64,000 nucleotides of DNA from positions 1 through 64,000 of the forward strand of contig JAFQDN010000032.1 of assembly GCA_017415995.1 (NCBI GenBank), given 5' to 3'. Within the stretch, counting starts at the first letter, position 1. Each line of letters begins with the position of its first letter. Positions 1 through 7,843 of the stretch are shown here, one piece after another. This DNA comes from Akkermansia sp. (lineage in GTDB: Bacteria > Verrucomicrobiota > Verrucomicrobiia > Verrucomicrobiales > Akkermansiaceae). A model generated the notes under the pieces. The model was not told the DNA's origin, searched no databases, and saw only the letters and a program-made list of their open reading frames with translations. A program made the translations under genes and the position numbers.

Positions 1-126
1 AGTGGTTCAGGAAAATGGGATTAGTCTCATTGCAGAGCGTAATCTGTAAAGGTTAGGAAACCGCCGTATGCCATAAAAGGCACGTACGGTGGTGTGTGAG
101 GGGGCGAAAGCCCCCTACACGATTAT
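1..126 (+). mobile_element. 3' end of a group II intron (domains V and VI)
   Basis: Bases 58-93 fold as a group II intron domain V: a CCGCCGTATGCC arm pairs with GGCACGTACGGTGG across an A-rich terminal loop, with the usual two-base bulge on the 3' arm. Immediately after it, 93-120 form a GC hairpin closed by a GAAA loop, in the place and of the shape of domain VI. The short tail GATTAT after the hairpin would put the 3' splice junction near 126. The rest of the intron, including most of its reverse transcriptase, lies left of the window. The assignment rests on the DV/DVI arrangement. The exact junction and the branch-point A are not certain. Confidence 0.75.
3..56 (+). pseudogene. Possible C-terminal tail of the intron-encoded reverse transcriptase/maturase (cut by window edge)
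   Basis: This frame is open from the window edge to a TAG two bases before domain V and ends in WFRKMGLVSLQSVICKG. A short tail of the form W..xMGLVSLxx is common at the C-terminus of group II intron reverse transcriptases, and these genes often stop just before domain V. Only 17 codons are visible, so this is a weak call. Another short open frame (2-49) also exists here. Confidence 0.3.
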
Positions 127-210
127 GGGGTGCAGCTACCGCGTGCGCATCGTCCTCCTACCATCTTTTCTGGTTGATTTGCAAACAGGTCGTCTAGTCG
201 GAGGATAGGT

Positions 211-400
211 TCCGCGACCCGTCTTCGCGTCTCGCTGCGCTCGCTTGCTACGCCGTGGCCTCCGAGCTGCTGCGCAGCTCTCCGGGACCCGTCTTCGCTG
301 TGCATGGGCTATCGCCCGTGCAGCTACGCCGTGGCAGGGTAGATAGCCGCCATCCGTCTCTGCGAGGGGCTACGCCCCCTCTCTACGGCGAGACAGGGAA
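211..400. repeat. Array of about three degenerate palindrome-bearing units
   Basis: A left arm close to CCGTCTTCGC (near 219, 289 and 354) and a right arm close to CTACGCCGTGGCAGGG (near 248, 324 and 383, the last one diverged) recur. Between them sits a different palindrome each time, for example TGCATGGGC/GCCCGTGCA at 301-322 and GAGGGG/GCCCCCTC at 364-381. A further perfect hairpin lies at 264-280. The arms are similar while the stems are swapped, as in mobile intergenic palindromic elements. No coding frame fits. Confidence 0.5.
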
Positions 401-455
401 ATAACGAAGCCCGCAGGGGCGAACGTTTACGAGAGTGCCGACGAAGCCTAAATTT

Positions 456-616
456 GAGCCCCGTCCGGGGCTCCGGAATCGTAGCCGGGGGTAAGCCCGC
501 GCTAGCGGGCGCGACCCCCGGTTAAAACAGAAAAAGACATCAGAGCCCCGGTAGTGGGCGACAGTGGCTACGGCAACAATACATCGCGATGCTTTCAGTC
601 GTCCCCCACCGGGGCA
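456..616. repeat. Three consecutive GC-rich hairpins in a gene-free stretch
   Basis: Hairpin 1 at 456-473 has stem GAGCCCC/GGGGCTC. Hairpin 2 at 484-521 pairs CCGGGGGT with ACCCCCGG around an inner GCCCGC/GCGGGC stem. Hairpin 3 at 544-616 pairs GCCCCGGTagtGGGcGAC with GTCGTCCCCCACCGGGGC around a loop of about 37 bases. Hairpin 3 lies 40 bases past the stop of the minus-strand ankyrin gene and could end its transcript. Nothing between 127 and 655 looks protein-coding. Confidence 0.5.
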
Positions 617-655
617 TAATTTTTGTTTGTATGTAAACCGGAAGCGGCGCGCTAG

Positions 656-2482
656 TTATTCCGCTCCGGTAGCTGCGGCCTCCCTGAGGAGCTTTTTGCA
701 TTCAGTATAGCCTTTTAACGAGGCATAGCCGAGGGCTGTTACGCGATTTTTATCTGTTTTATTGATATCCACCCCCGGGGCTGCGAGCAACAGCTTGACG
801 CATTCCGCATGGCCGTTTTTTGCCGCAAAGATGAGTGCGGTCTCTTCTTCATTGTATGCTGTTTGGTTGACATCAACTCCCGGTTGCGCAAGTAACAGTT
901 TAAGACATTCCGCATGTCCATTGTATGCTGCAAGCTGGAGCGGCGTTTTCTTATCCCAGGATTCTTCTTTTATGTTGATATTAATGCCTTGTGTTGCGAC
1001 TAATATCTTGGCGCATTCTATGTGGTTAAGCTCTGCCGCCCAATGGAGCGGGGATTTGCCCACCGCATCCCCCTTATTGACATCTGCTCCTTCTTTGATT
1101 AGTTTTTTTACTGTATTGACGTCGTTTTTCATTACCGCAAGAGGAAGTGGTTCCCATGTGCTTTCATCAAATCCCGGGGCTGCGAGCAACAGCTTAGTGC
1201 ATTCCGTGCGGTTATACTCTCCTGCTTTGTAGAGTGCTGTCTTACCATCCGAATCTTTGATATTGACATCAATACCGGGTACTGCGAGTAATAGCTTGAC
1301 ACATTCCGGGTGATTTTCTTTTGCCGCAGCGATAATAGCGGTTGTGCTTAACTTATATGCGTTAACATCAATACCCGGAACGGCGAGCAACAGCTTGACG
1401 CATTCCGCATGGCCGTTTTTTGCCGCAAAGATGAGCGCGATCTGTTTTTGGTTGGCATCAACTCCCGGTTGCGCAAGCAACAGTTTAAGACATTCCGCAT
1501 GTCCATTGAATGCTGCACGCTGGACCGGCGTTTTCGCATCCCCGTATACTTCTTTTATGTTGACATTAATGCCTTGTGTTGCGACTAATATCTTGGCGCA
1601 TTCTATGTGGTTAAGCGCTGCCGCCCAATGGAGCGGGGATTTGCCCACCGCATCCCCCTTATTGACATCTGCTCCTTCTTTGATTAGTTTTTTTACTGTA
1701 TTGACGTCGTTTTTCATTACCGCAAGAGGAAGTGGTTCCCAAGTGCTTTCATCAAATTCCGGGGCTGCAACCAGCAGCTTAATGCATTCCGGGTTGTTAT
1801 ACTCTGCTGCTTGGTAGAGTGGCGCCCTGCCTTTCTTGTCTGCCTTGTTGATGTCAATACCGGGTGCAGCAAGTAACAGTTTGACGCATTCCGGGTGGTC
1901 ATTCTTTGCTGCCCAGTGCAGCGCTGTCCAGCCGTAATCCTCTTCTGCTGCATTGACATCAACACCGGGTGTTGCAAGTAAGAGTTCGACGAATTCTGCT
2001 CGTCCTCTCAATGCTGCTTCTTGGAGTAGAGTTCTGCTTCGCCAATACTTGTTGACATCCATCTTTCCGGAAGCGATTAATAACTTGGCGTATTGAGGTA
2101 TGCCCTCCTTTAAGCAGAATCCGAATATATAACCAATGTCAATCTGCTCATCACTTGCCGTCATCAGGCTGGCGTAAACTACTTTATCGTTGCCTTCTCT
2201 TAATGCCCTTTTTAGGAGAGGGTTGCCTTGTTGTTCGAGGAACGCTTTTGCCTTTTGTTTTTGCTCATCTGTAGCATTGAAAATCTTTTTAGCCAAGGCT
2301 TTCACTGATTTGTCGGCTGTCTTTTTCTTTTTCTTACCCTTCTTGCCTTTCTTATTCTTTTTGGGGGCGAGGGAGATCCCATCTGCAAGCTCCGGGAGGG
2401 GAGAAGTGATGGCGGTAGCCTGTTGTGCGGGCAGCAGAATGCCCGCAGCGGTAAGCAGCGTGAGGAGATGATGGTATTTCAT
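656..2482 (-). CDS. Secreted ankyrin-repeat protein (tandem paralogue A)
   Basis: This is a 608-residue protein. An N-terminal signal peptide (MKYHHLLTLLTAAGILLPA, probable cut after QQATA) is followed by a lysine-rich linker (KKNKKGKKGKKKKK, about residues 40-54). From about residue 110 to the end there are roughly fourteen ankyrin repeats of the type HAECVKLLLAAPGVDVN. The start at 2482 was chosen because the 12 extra codons upstream overlap the promoter-like sequence and add charged residues before the signal peptide. Ankyrin arrays bind proteins, and the partner here is unknown. A block of about 190 residues containing FDESTWEPLPLAVMKNDVN occurs twice, as a recent internal duplication at DNA level (about 775-1200 and 1375-1790, offset about 585-600 bases). 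No enzymatic domain is visible. Confidence 0.85.
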   Translation of the reverse strand: MKYHHLLTLLTAAGILLPAQQATAITSPLPELADGISLAPKKNKKGKKGKKKKKTADKSVKALAKKIFNATDEQKQKAKAFLEQQGNPLLKRALREGNDKVVYASLMTASDEQIDIGYIFGFCLKEGIPQYAKLLIASGKMDVNKYWRSRTLLQEAALRGRAEFVELLLATPGVDVNAAEEDYGWTALHWAAKNDHPECVKLLLAAPGIDINKADKKGRAPLYQAAEYNNPECIKLLVAAPEFDESTWEPLPLAVMKNDVNTVKKLIKEGADVNKGDAVGKSPLHWAAALNHIECAKILVATQGINVNIKEVYGDAKTPVQRAAFNGHAECLKLLLAQPGVDANQKQIALIFAAKNGHAECVKLLLAVPGIDVNAYKLSTTAIIAAAKENHPECVKLLLAVPGIDVNIKDSDGKTALYKAGEYNRTECTKLLLAAPGFDESTWEPLPLAVMKNDVNTVKKLIKEGADVNKGDAVGKSPLHWAAELNHIECAKILVATQGININIKEESWDKKTPLQLAAYNGHAECLKLLLAQPGVDVNQTAYNEEETALIFAAKNGHAECVKLLLAAPGVDINKTDKNRVTALGYASLKGYTECKKLLREAAATGAE

Positions 2483-2617
2483 AATGAGGATATATAATCG
2501 ATATTTATATCCTACCAAATTGGAGGGGTATCAAGCAAATTCTTTTTGAAAAGGCAAAAAGTTTTGTTTTTGGGGGATAGGAGATGGAATTTTTCATCAG
2601 CATTCGATGAAAGGAGT
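2328..2617 (-). repeat. Direct repeat, copy 1: promoter, signal peptide and Lys-rich linker cassette
   Basis: About 290 bases are nearly identical to 4196-4492. On the minus strand the unit runs from the last codons of the lipoprotein gene (FIEC and stop), through the intergenic promoter region, into the signal peptide and lysine-rich linker. In this copy the lipoprotein remnant is only a 3' stub, so this looks like the derived copy. Confidence 0.85.
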
Positions 2618-2654
2618 AAAAAAATCCTGCGCCGAAGGTAAAACCGGCGCAGGA
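2618..2654 (-). terminator. Intrinsic terminator of ankyrin gene B
   Basis: On the minus strand a 10-bp stem TCCTGCGCCG/CGGCGCAGGA with a loop of about 10 bases is followed by seven T. It lies 21 bases after the stop at 2676. Confidence 0.85.
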
Positions 2655-2675
2655 GGGAGGAACCGAGTGGTCTAT

Positions 2676-4352
2676 TTATTTTGCTCCGGCTTCTTTGAGT
2701 AGGCGTATCATTTCTTCTTTGCTTGTGCTTTTGTTAAAAGTTTCTGCGTTTTTTAAAGGGCACCAGTTACCTCGGTCTGTAGCATTAACATCAGCCCCTG
2801 CTTGGATGAGCATTTTTACAATTTCTGCATGGTCATTATACGAGGCTGCCAGCATGAGCGCCGTAGTGCCATAATTGTTCGAAGCGTTAACATTTGCTCC
2901 TGCTTGGATGAGGACTTTGACTGATTCGGTATGGCCATAATAGGTTGCATTCATGAGTGACGTAAAGCCTGTACATTGGGAATGATTAACATCAGCCCCT
3001 GCTTGGATGAGCGCTTTGATTGCTTCAGTGTTTCCTTTGTCGGCAGCCCTCATAAGCGCCGAATCGCCCGTATTCCTTGAATGATTAACATCAGCCCCTG
3101 CCAGAATGAGAACTTTGATGACTTCTGCATGCTTATTATGGCTGGCAGCTTGCAAAAGCGCAGTATCGCCTGTATAGTCTGAATAATTAACATCAGCTCC
3201 TGCTTGGATGAGGATTTTGACAATTTCTGTATTTCCTTTGTATGCAGCCTTCATAAGCGCCGATTGTTTTCTATTGTGTGAAAAATTCACTTTGGCTCCT
3301 GCTTGGATGAGCGCGTTGACCGTTTCAGTATGTCCGTTTTCTGAAGCCCACATGAGCGCCGTTTTGCCATTGTTATCGCATAGATTAACATCAGCCCCGG
3401 CTTGGATGATAGCGTTGACCGTTTCAGTATGTCCGTTTTCTGAAGCCCATACGAGCGCCGTTTTGCCTTTGTTATCGCGTAGATTAACAGCAGCCCCTGC
3501 TTGGGTGAGAGCGTTGACCGTTTCAGTATGTCCGTTTTCTGCAGTCCACATGAGCACCGTCTTTCCATAATGATCATGTTGATTGACATCAGTCTCTGCT
3601 TGGATGAGCGCTTTGACTGCTTCCGTATGCCCTTTTGCTCCTTCTTCCATAAGAGAATATATACCGTTATGATCGCCGGCTTCAGTGAGAGCTTTGACTA
3701 CTTCTGTTGCTTCATTTTTCTGAGCCCTCATGAGCGCAGTATTGCCGAATTTATCTTTAGCATCGAGATTGGCTCCGGCCCGGATGAGTGCTTTTACTGC
3801 TTCTGTATTTCCGCCGGTGGCCGCTATCATTAGAGCTGTACATCTAAAATCATCTTTTGCATCGAGATTGGCTCCCGCTTGGATGAGCACTTGAAGAATT
3901 TCCGTTTTATCGTGTCCGGCCGCCTCCATGAGTGGCGTCCATCCGGTATTGTCGGGGCGATTAACGTCTGCACCTTCTTTAATGAGTATATTAACGGCAT
4001 CCAGATATTGAGAATTAACGGCTTTTATTAATGCGGTGCGTCCATCATCAAAAAGGGGAGCGTTTATTTTTAATCCTGCTTGTATTGCTTCGTTTAACTT
4101 TGTGAGATTTCTGTGTTCGAGAGCTTCATTGAAAAGCTGAACCGGGGATACATTTGCGGGGGTGTTTTGTTTATTAGTCTTTTCATTTTTTGTTTTCTTT
4201 TTCTTACCCTTCTTGCCTTTCTTATTCTTTTTGGGGGCGAGGGAGATTCCATCTGCTAGCTCCGGGAGGGGAGAAGTGATGGCGGTAGCCTGTTGTGCGG
4301 GCAGCAGAATGCCCGCAGCGGTAAGCAGCGTGAGGAGATGATGGTATTTCAT
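2676..4352 (-). CDS. Secreted ankyrin-repeat protein (tandem paralogue B)
   Basis: This 558-residue protein has the same signal peptide as its neighbour at 656-2482, almost base for base, and the same lysine-rich linker. It then carries a different body of about thirteen ankyrin repeats of the type GHTETVNALIQAGADVN. The start at 4352 was chosen at the signal-peptide methionine, because the longer frame to 4409 runs through the duplicated promoter region. The body repeats are closer to canonical 33-residue ankyrins (TALMWASENGHTE) than those of copy A. So the export cassette was duplicated onto, or kept with, unrelated repeat arrays. The likely location is the periplasm or outside the cell, and the binding partner is unknown. 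It sits downstream of the lipoprotein gene, whose stop codon is 117 bases before this start. Confidence 0.85.
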   Translation of the reverse strand: MKYHHLLTLLTAAGILLPAQQATAITSPLPELADGISLAPKKNKKGKKGKKKKTKNEKTNKQNTPANVSPVQLFNEALEHRNLTKLNEAIQAGLKINAPLFDDGRTALIKAVNSQYLDAVNILIKEGADVNRPDNTGWTPLMEAAGHDKTEILQVLIQAGANLDAKDDFRCTALMIAATGGNTEAVKALIRAGANLDAKDKFGNTALMRAQKNEATEVVKALTEAGDHNGIYSLMEEGAKGHTEAVKALIQAETDVNQHDHYGKTVLMWTAENGHTETVNALTQAGAAVNLRDNKGKTALVWASENGHTETVNAIIQAGADVNLCDNNGKTALMWASENGHTETVNALIQAGAKVNFSHNRKQSALMKAAYKGNTEIVKILIQAGADVNYSDYTGDTALLQAASHNKHAEVIKVLILAGADVNHSRNTGDSALMRAADKGNTEAIKALIQAGADVNHSQCTGFTSLMNATYYGHTESVKVLIQAGANVNASNNYGTTALMLAASYNDHAEIVKMLIQAGADVNATDRGNWCPLKNAETFNKSTSKEEMIRLLKEAGAK

Positions 4353-4492
4353 GATGAGGATATATAATCGATATTTATATCCTACCATATTGGGGGGGGT
4401 ATCAAGCAAATTCTTTTTGAAAAGGCAAAAAAAAATTGTTTTTTGGGGGATAGGGGATGCAATTTTTCATCAGCATTCGATAAAAGGAGTAA
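4196..4492 (-). repeat. Direct repeat, copy 2: promoter, signal peptide and Lys-rich linker cassette
   Basis: This is the partner of 2328-2617. Here the unit overlaps the intact 3' end of the lipoprotein gene, so this is probably the parental copy. Differences between the copies are a few substitutions and homopolymer length changes, which points to a fairly recent duplication or gene conversion. Confidence 0.85.
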
Positions 4493-5180
4493 CAAGAGGC
4501 TCAAAAATGAAGATGAATGGGCCGGTGATGACTCCTACAAGGCAAAAGGGGGCTTCCGCGACAAAAATGACGGCATTACCGGCGTAATCCGCGATGTATG
4601 CGGGGCCAAGGAGCAGTTTTTGCATGGCGGTGCGCTTGCCGTGTATGGTGGGGATGGCGCCGGTGTGGTATTCGCCGTTGGTACCCGGTGCAAGTATTTT
4701 AGCAGATTTCGGTTTGCGCAGGGCGTGCATGCCGCTATACTTGACGGGGTGTTTGCGCATCTTCGGCGCGGCGGAGACTTTGATGACGGCGAGTTTATCC
4801 GCGCTGATTGGTTGTTTTGTGGAGCCGCGGGGCAGGCCTTGGATGCTGTCCACCTCATCATCCGTCAGGGGGAAGTAGTAAGCCTCGGCGGTCGAGATGT
4901 CGGTGTAATCCCATATGCCTGTGCCGTTTTTGTTTTGCTTGAACGGGAGACTGTCCGTCAGCGAATCCACTTTCCGTTTGGCATAGGCAACGCGCAGGCA
5001 GCAGTAAAAGTTCCCCTTGTGCTCATAAAGGTAGGGGGTGTGCAGTGCTTGCTCGGTCACGTTGACGATGGGCACGCGCTTGTCTTTGGCATCCAGCTGC
5101 TCTACCAAGTGGAGTTGGTGGCAAGAGCAGAGAACGGTGCAACACGCGGCTGCAGCAAGGAATTTTTGCGTGGCTGGCAT
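4470..5180 (-). CDS. Putative lipoprotein of unknown function
   Basis: This is a 236-residue protein beginning MPATQKFLAAAACCTVLCSC. It is a short charged start, a hydrophobic stretch and a lipobox-like VLCSC, which predicts a lipid-anchored envelope protein. The start at 5180 lies two bases beyond the stop of the upstream ADP-ribosylglycohydrolase gene. A longer frame reaching 5297 would lie inside that gene and has no signal sequence at its own N-terminus. The C-terminal 45 residues are hydrophobic and glycine-rich (AGNAVIFVAEAPFCLVGVITG), suggesting one or two membrane-associated helices. I do not recognise a family. Tight linkage suggests co-transcription with the enzyme upstream. Confidence 0.7.
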   Translation of the reverse strand: MPATQKFLAAAACCTVLCSCHQLHLVEQLDAKDKRVPIVNVTEQALHTPYLYEHKGNFYCCLRVAYAKRKVDSLTDSLPFKQNKNGTGIWDYTDISTAEAYYFPLTDDEVDSIQGLPRGSTKQPISADKLAVIKVSAAPKMRKHPVKYSGMHALRKPKSAKILAPGTNGEYHTGAIPTIHGKRTAMQKLLLGPAYIADYAGNAVIFVAEAPFCLVGVITGPFIFIFEPLVTPFIEC

Positions 5181-5182
5181 CT

Positions 5183-6388
5183 TCAGCTGTTGGTTAACAG
5201 ACGGTAAAAGCTTTCCGGGAGGGAGATGTTGCTGTGTGTCAGGGCATCGCGGAAGAGTGGTGCAATCTGTTCTGCCGTGAAGCCTGCTATACCGCATCCG
5301 ATGGGGGTGACGAGGAAGTGGAGCTGCGGGTGGTCCGCTGCAAAGGAGATGAACTCACGGACGTAGGGCGCGATGGCATCCACCCCTCCGTGCATGGTGG
5401 GGATGGCGTAGCTTTGCCCTTGGAGTCCTACCCCTTGTCCCCATATGGCGCCGAAATGATTGAGGGCAGCGCGCGCCGCCCCGCCACCGTGTCTGCCTTC
5501 AAGATTGCTGCCGAATACAAAGACCTCGTTCTGTTGCAGGGTGGAAATTTTGGCAGGAGTGAAGCGGTGGTCGTTTTCCGTGGGTGCAACGGGGCGTGGA
5601 GTGAGCAGGTATTGTTCCGTAAAGCGGCGGATGATGTCCAGCTGCGGCGCGTCCGTATACGTCAGCGCGCGCGCCAGAATGGGCTCCGGCACACCATAGA
5701 AAGCAGCGGCAACGCTGCCCGCCATGGACGCAATGGTATCCGTATCACCGCCGATGGAAACGGCGTTGCGCAGAGCGTCCTCAAAGCTGACGGATTCAAA
5801 AAAAGCTTGCAGAGCTTGGGGGACGGAGCCTTGGCAGCTGACATCGAAACAGTAGTTGTCGCGTATGGAATCGAGCGTGAAGTCAATGTTGTAATAATGC
5901 TGCCGGATGTGCGTGCTGATTTGCTGTTTGGAATGCCCCGTGCGAGCCAAGTAAACAGCAACGGCGATGGCCTGTGCGCCCTTGATGCCCTCCGGGTGAT
6001 TGTGCGTGACAGCTGTTACCGTTTCCGCCAAGTGTTTGACCTGCTCCAAACTGTTGCCGGCGTATGCGCAGGGAGAGACGCGCATGGCTGCACCATTACC
6101 CCAGCTGTTGTAGGGTGCAGGCGTGTCACTGTACAGCCATCGGCGGAAACCGCCGCCGTAGCCGGCATGCGGGTAGGCTCTGCCGTGCTTTTGCATGCTG
6201 CGTACGGCTGCAGCTGCCGTCTCTTCATAGCTTGGGGCGCTCTGCATCAGTGCTTCGGCTATGGCCAGAGTCATGACGCTGTCATCCGTTGGCCTGCAGG
6301 CGGGAGCAAATAAATCAAAATCCTTGCTGCGGTGGTTATGGTGTTCAAAACGTGAACCTACTATGTCCCCGATAATACTTCCTATCAT
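5183..6388 (-). CDS. ADP-ribosylglycohydrolase (DraG/ARH family) fused to a macro-like domain
   Basis: This is a 401-residue fusion. Residues 1 to about 265 are an ADP-ribosyl-hydrolase domain: MIGSIIGDIVGSRFE at the start, the metal-binding PTDDSVMT, and GGDTDTIASMAG near the end of the domain. Such enzymes remove ADP-ribose from proteins or small molecules using two Mg ions. Residues from about 280 to 401 match a small macro-like family seen in phages and bacteria (VFVFGSNLEGRHGGGAARAA, then GQSYAIPT and TPIGCGIAGF), likely to bind ADP-ribose or a related nucleotide. The start at 6388 is where the family normally begins, and a strong promoter places transcription start at this ATG. An in-frame ATG at 6412 lies inside that promoter. 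The fusion implies that substrate capture and hydrolysis are coupled. The macro-like assignment is from memory of the family. Confidence 0.85.
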   Translation of the reverse strand: MIGSIIGDIVGSRFEHHNHRSKDFDLFAPACRPTDDSVMTLAIAEALMQSAPSYEETAAAAVRSMQKHGRAYPHAGYGGGFRRWLYSDTPAPYNSWGNGAAMRVSPCAYAGNSLEQVKHLAETVTAVTHNHPEGIKGAQAIAVAVYLARTGHSKQQISTHIRQHYYNIDFTLDSIRDNYCFDVSCQGSVPQALQAFFESVSFEDALRNAVSIGGDTDTIASMAGSVAAAFYGVPEPILARALTYTDAPQLDIIRRFTEQYLLTPRPVAPTENDHRFTPAKISTLQQNEVFVFGSNLEGRHGGGAARAALNHFGAIWGQGVGLQGQSYAIPTMHGGVDAIAPYVREFISFAADHPQLHFLVTPIGCGIAGFTAEQIAPLFRDALTHSNISLPESFYRLLTNS

Positions 6389-6395
6389 ACATGTT

Positions 6396-6423
6396 AGAAT
6401 ACTCTCCTCCATACCGTTGTCAA
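6396..6423 (-). promoter_or_regulatory. Sigma70-like promoter of the ADP-ribosylglycohydrolase operon
   Basis: On the minus strand, TTGACA (6418-6423), a 16-bp spacer and TATTCT (6396-6401). Seven bases separate the -10 box from the ATG at 6388, so the predicted mRNA is leaderless. Confidence 0.7.
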
Positions 6424-6603
6424 GCTGTAATTTAGGAGCATGTTACCGCTGTTACTTTGCCCGTTGTGTCATAATACTTAGCTTTTCCTAAATAAATGAC
6501 AAAAAACAATAACTAAGTTTGGGGGCAAAAAATACATAAAGCACAACATATGGTATGAAAAATAAAAAAAGTATAGAAAATCTGGTGATTTTTACATTTT
6601 TAC

Positions 6604-6632
6604 TTGCCAGAGCAAAAAAAAGTGGGTAAAAT
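6604..6632 (+). promoter_or_regulatory. Promoter of dnaN
   Basis: TTGCCA (6604-6609), a 17-bp spacer and TAAAAT (6627-6632), followed by a short leader carrying the Shine-Dalgarno sequence AAGGAG eight bases before the dnaN ATG. The stretch 6424-6603 is AT-rich and otherwise empty. Confidence 0.65.
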
Positions 6633-6655
6633 GGTGGAAACAGAAGGAGCAAACA

Positions 6656-7747
6656 ATGAAATTCGCATTAGCAAAACAAGTACTGCTGGATGGGCTTAAC
6701 AAGGTGGCCGGTGTGGTATCCACCCGCCCGAGCATGCCCATACTCTCCAATGTTAAATTGGAGGCAGCCGATGGGGAGCTGCAGCTGACGACCACCAATA
6801 TGGAGTTAATCATCTTGGCAAAAGTGCCATGCATGGTAGACTCTCCCGGAGCAATAACCTTGCCCGCCAAGAAGTTACAGAGTATCATCCGCGAGCTGCG
6901 AGATGGTGAGGTGAGCGTGGAAACGAAGGGTAATGTGGCAACGATACGCTGCAACCGCGCACAATTTAAGCTTAATGGGTTGGCAGCCGAAGAGTTCCCG
7001 GGCTTGCCGGTATTCAAGGAGGCACGCGAGTTCAAGGTGCCGCAGGCAATGCTTAACCGCGGTTTCCGATACACGGAGTTTGCGATTTCCAATGATAACA
7101 CGCGCTATCTGCTCAACGGCATCTACACCTGCTTCCAGGACGGAAAGCTGACGTTGGTAGCAACGGACGGCCGCCGATTGGCCTTGTTTGAGAATGAGCT
7201 GGAGTTCCCGGAATCTCAGCAGGTAGCCATCGACATACCGAGCCGCGCCGTGGCAGAGGTGCACCGCTTGCTGGGAGACGCCGGCGATGTGATGGTGCGC
7301 ATTACCAACAACCAAGCTTCTTTCGATTTTGGTGATACACTGTTGGTAACCAAGCTGATTGATGGCAATTATCCGAACTACCGCCAGGTAATACCGGGTC
7401 GCTACAATGAGCGTATTATCATGCCTGCAGCTGATTTGAATGAGACGGTGCGCCGCGTGGCTTTGCTTTCCGCCGAGAAGACCAACACGGTACGCTTCCG
7501 CTTTGCTCCGGGTGTGATGGAGGTGCTCTCCAGCGCAGCCAATTTGGGTGAGGCAAATGAAGAGGTGCCGATTGATTATGACGGCCGCGAGATTGCCATC
7601 ACCTTTAACGCAGATTACATATTGGCACCGCTTAAAGCAGTGGGAGACGGTGAGGTATCCCTTGACCTCATAGACTCCTCCAGCCCGGGAGTGATGCGTG
7701 TGGCAGACGAGTTCCTGTACGTGCTCATGCCCATGCACCTCAATTAA
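6656..7747 (+). CDS. dnaN: DNA polymerase III beta sliding clamp
   Basis: This 363-residue protein has the normal length for the family. It begins MKFALAKQVLLDGLNKVAGV and carries the family features STRPSMPILSNVKLEA, DGRRLALFE and SFDFGDTLLVTKLIDGNYP, ending with YVLMPMHLN. The three-domain clamp dimerises around DNA and tethers polymerase III and other replication and repair proteins in the cytoplasm. A good Shine-Dalgarno sequence (AAGGAG) supports the start. The usual neighbours dnaA, recF and gyrB are absent: glf follows on the same strand after a hairpin. Nothing unusual was seen in the protein. Confidence 0.97.
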   Translation: MKFALAKQVLLDGLNKVAGVVSTRPSMPILSNVKLEAADGELQLTTTNMELIILAKVPCMVDSPGAITLPAKKLQSIIRELRDGEVSVETKGNVATIRCNRAQFKLNGLAAEEFPGLPVFKEAREFKVPQAMLNRGFRYTEFAISNDNTRYLLNGIYTCFQDGKLTLVATDGRRLALFENELEFPESQQVAIDIPSRAVAEVHRLLGDAGDVMVRITNNQASFDFGDTLLVTKLIDGNYPNYRQVIPGRYNERIIMPAADLNETVRRVALLSAEKTNTVRFRFAPGVMEVLSSAANLGEANEEVPIDYDGREIAITFNADYILAPLKAVGDGEVSLDLIDSSSPGVMRVADEFLYVLMPMHLN

Positions 7748-7786
7748 GGGATAAAGAGCGCCTTCCGTTTTTTCTAACAGGGGTTG

Positions 7787-7825
7787 GGGGAGAGGATGAA
7801 CGTATGCGGTTCTCCTCTCCCCTTT
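7787..7825 (+). terminator. Probable terminator between dnaN and glf
   Basis: The stem GGGGAGAGGA/TCCTCTCCCC has a 16-base loop and is followed by only three T. The weak T tract suggests partial termination. Confidence 0.5.
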
Positions 7826-7843
7826 GAATTCCGATAGCCGGGT

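Noticed and set aside
2483..2518. Longer N-terminus (MVGYKYRLYILI) for the two tandem ankyrin proteins
   Set aside because: These codons overlap AT-rich promoter-like sequence and would bury the signal peptide. The internal methionine was preferred in both copies.
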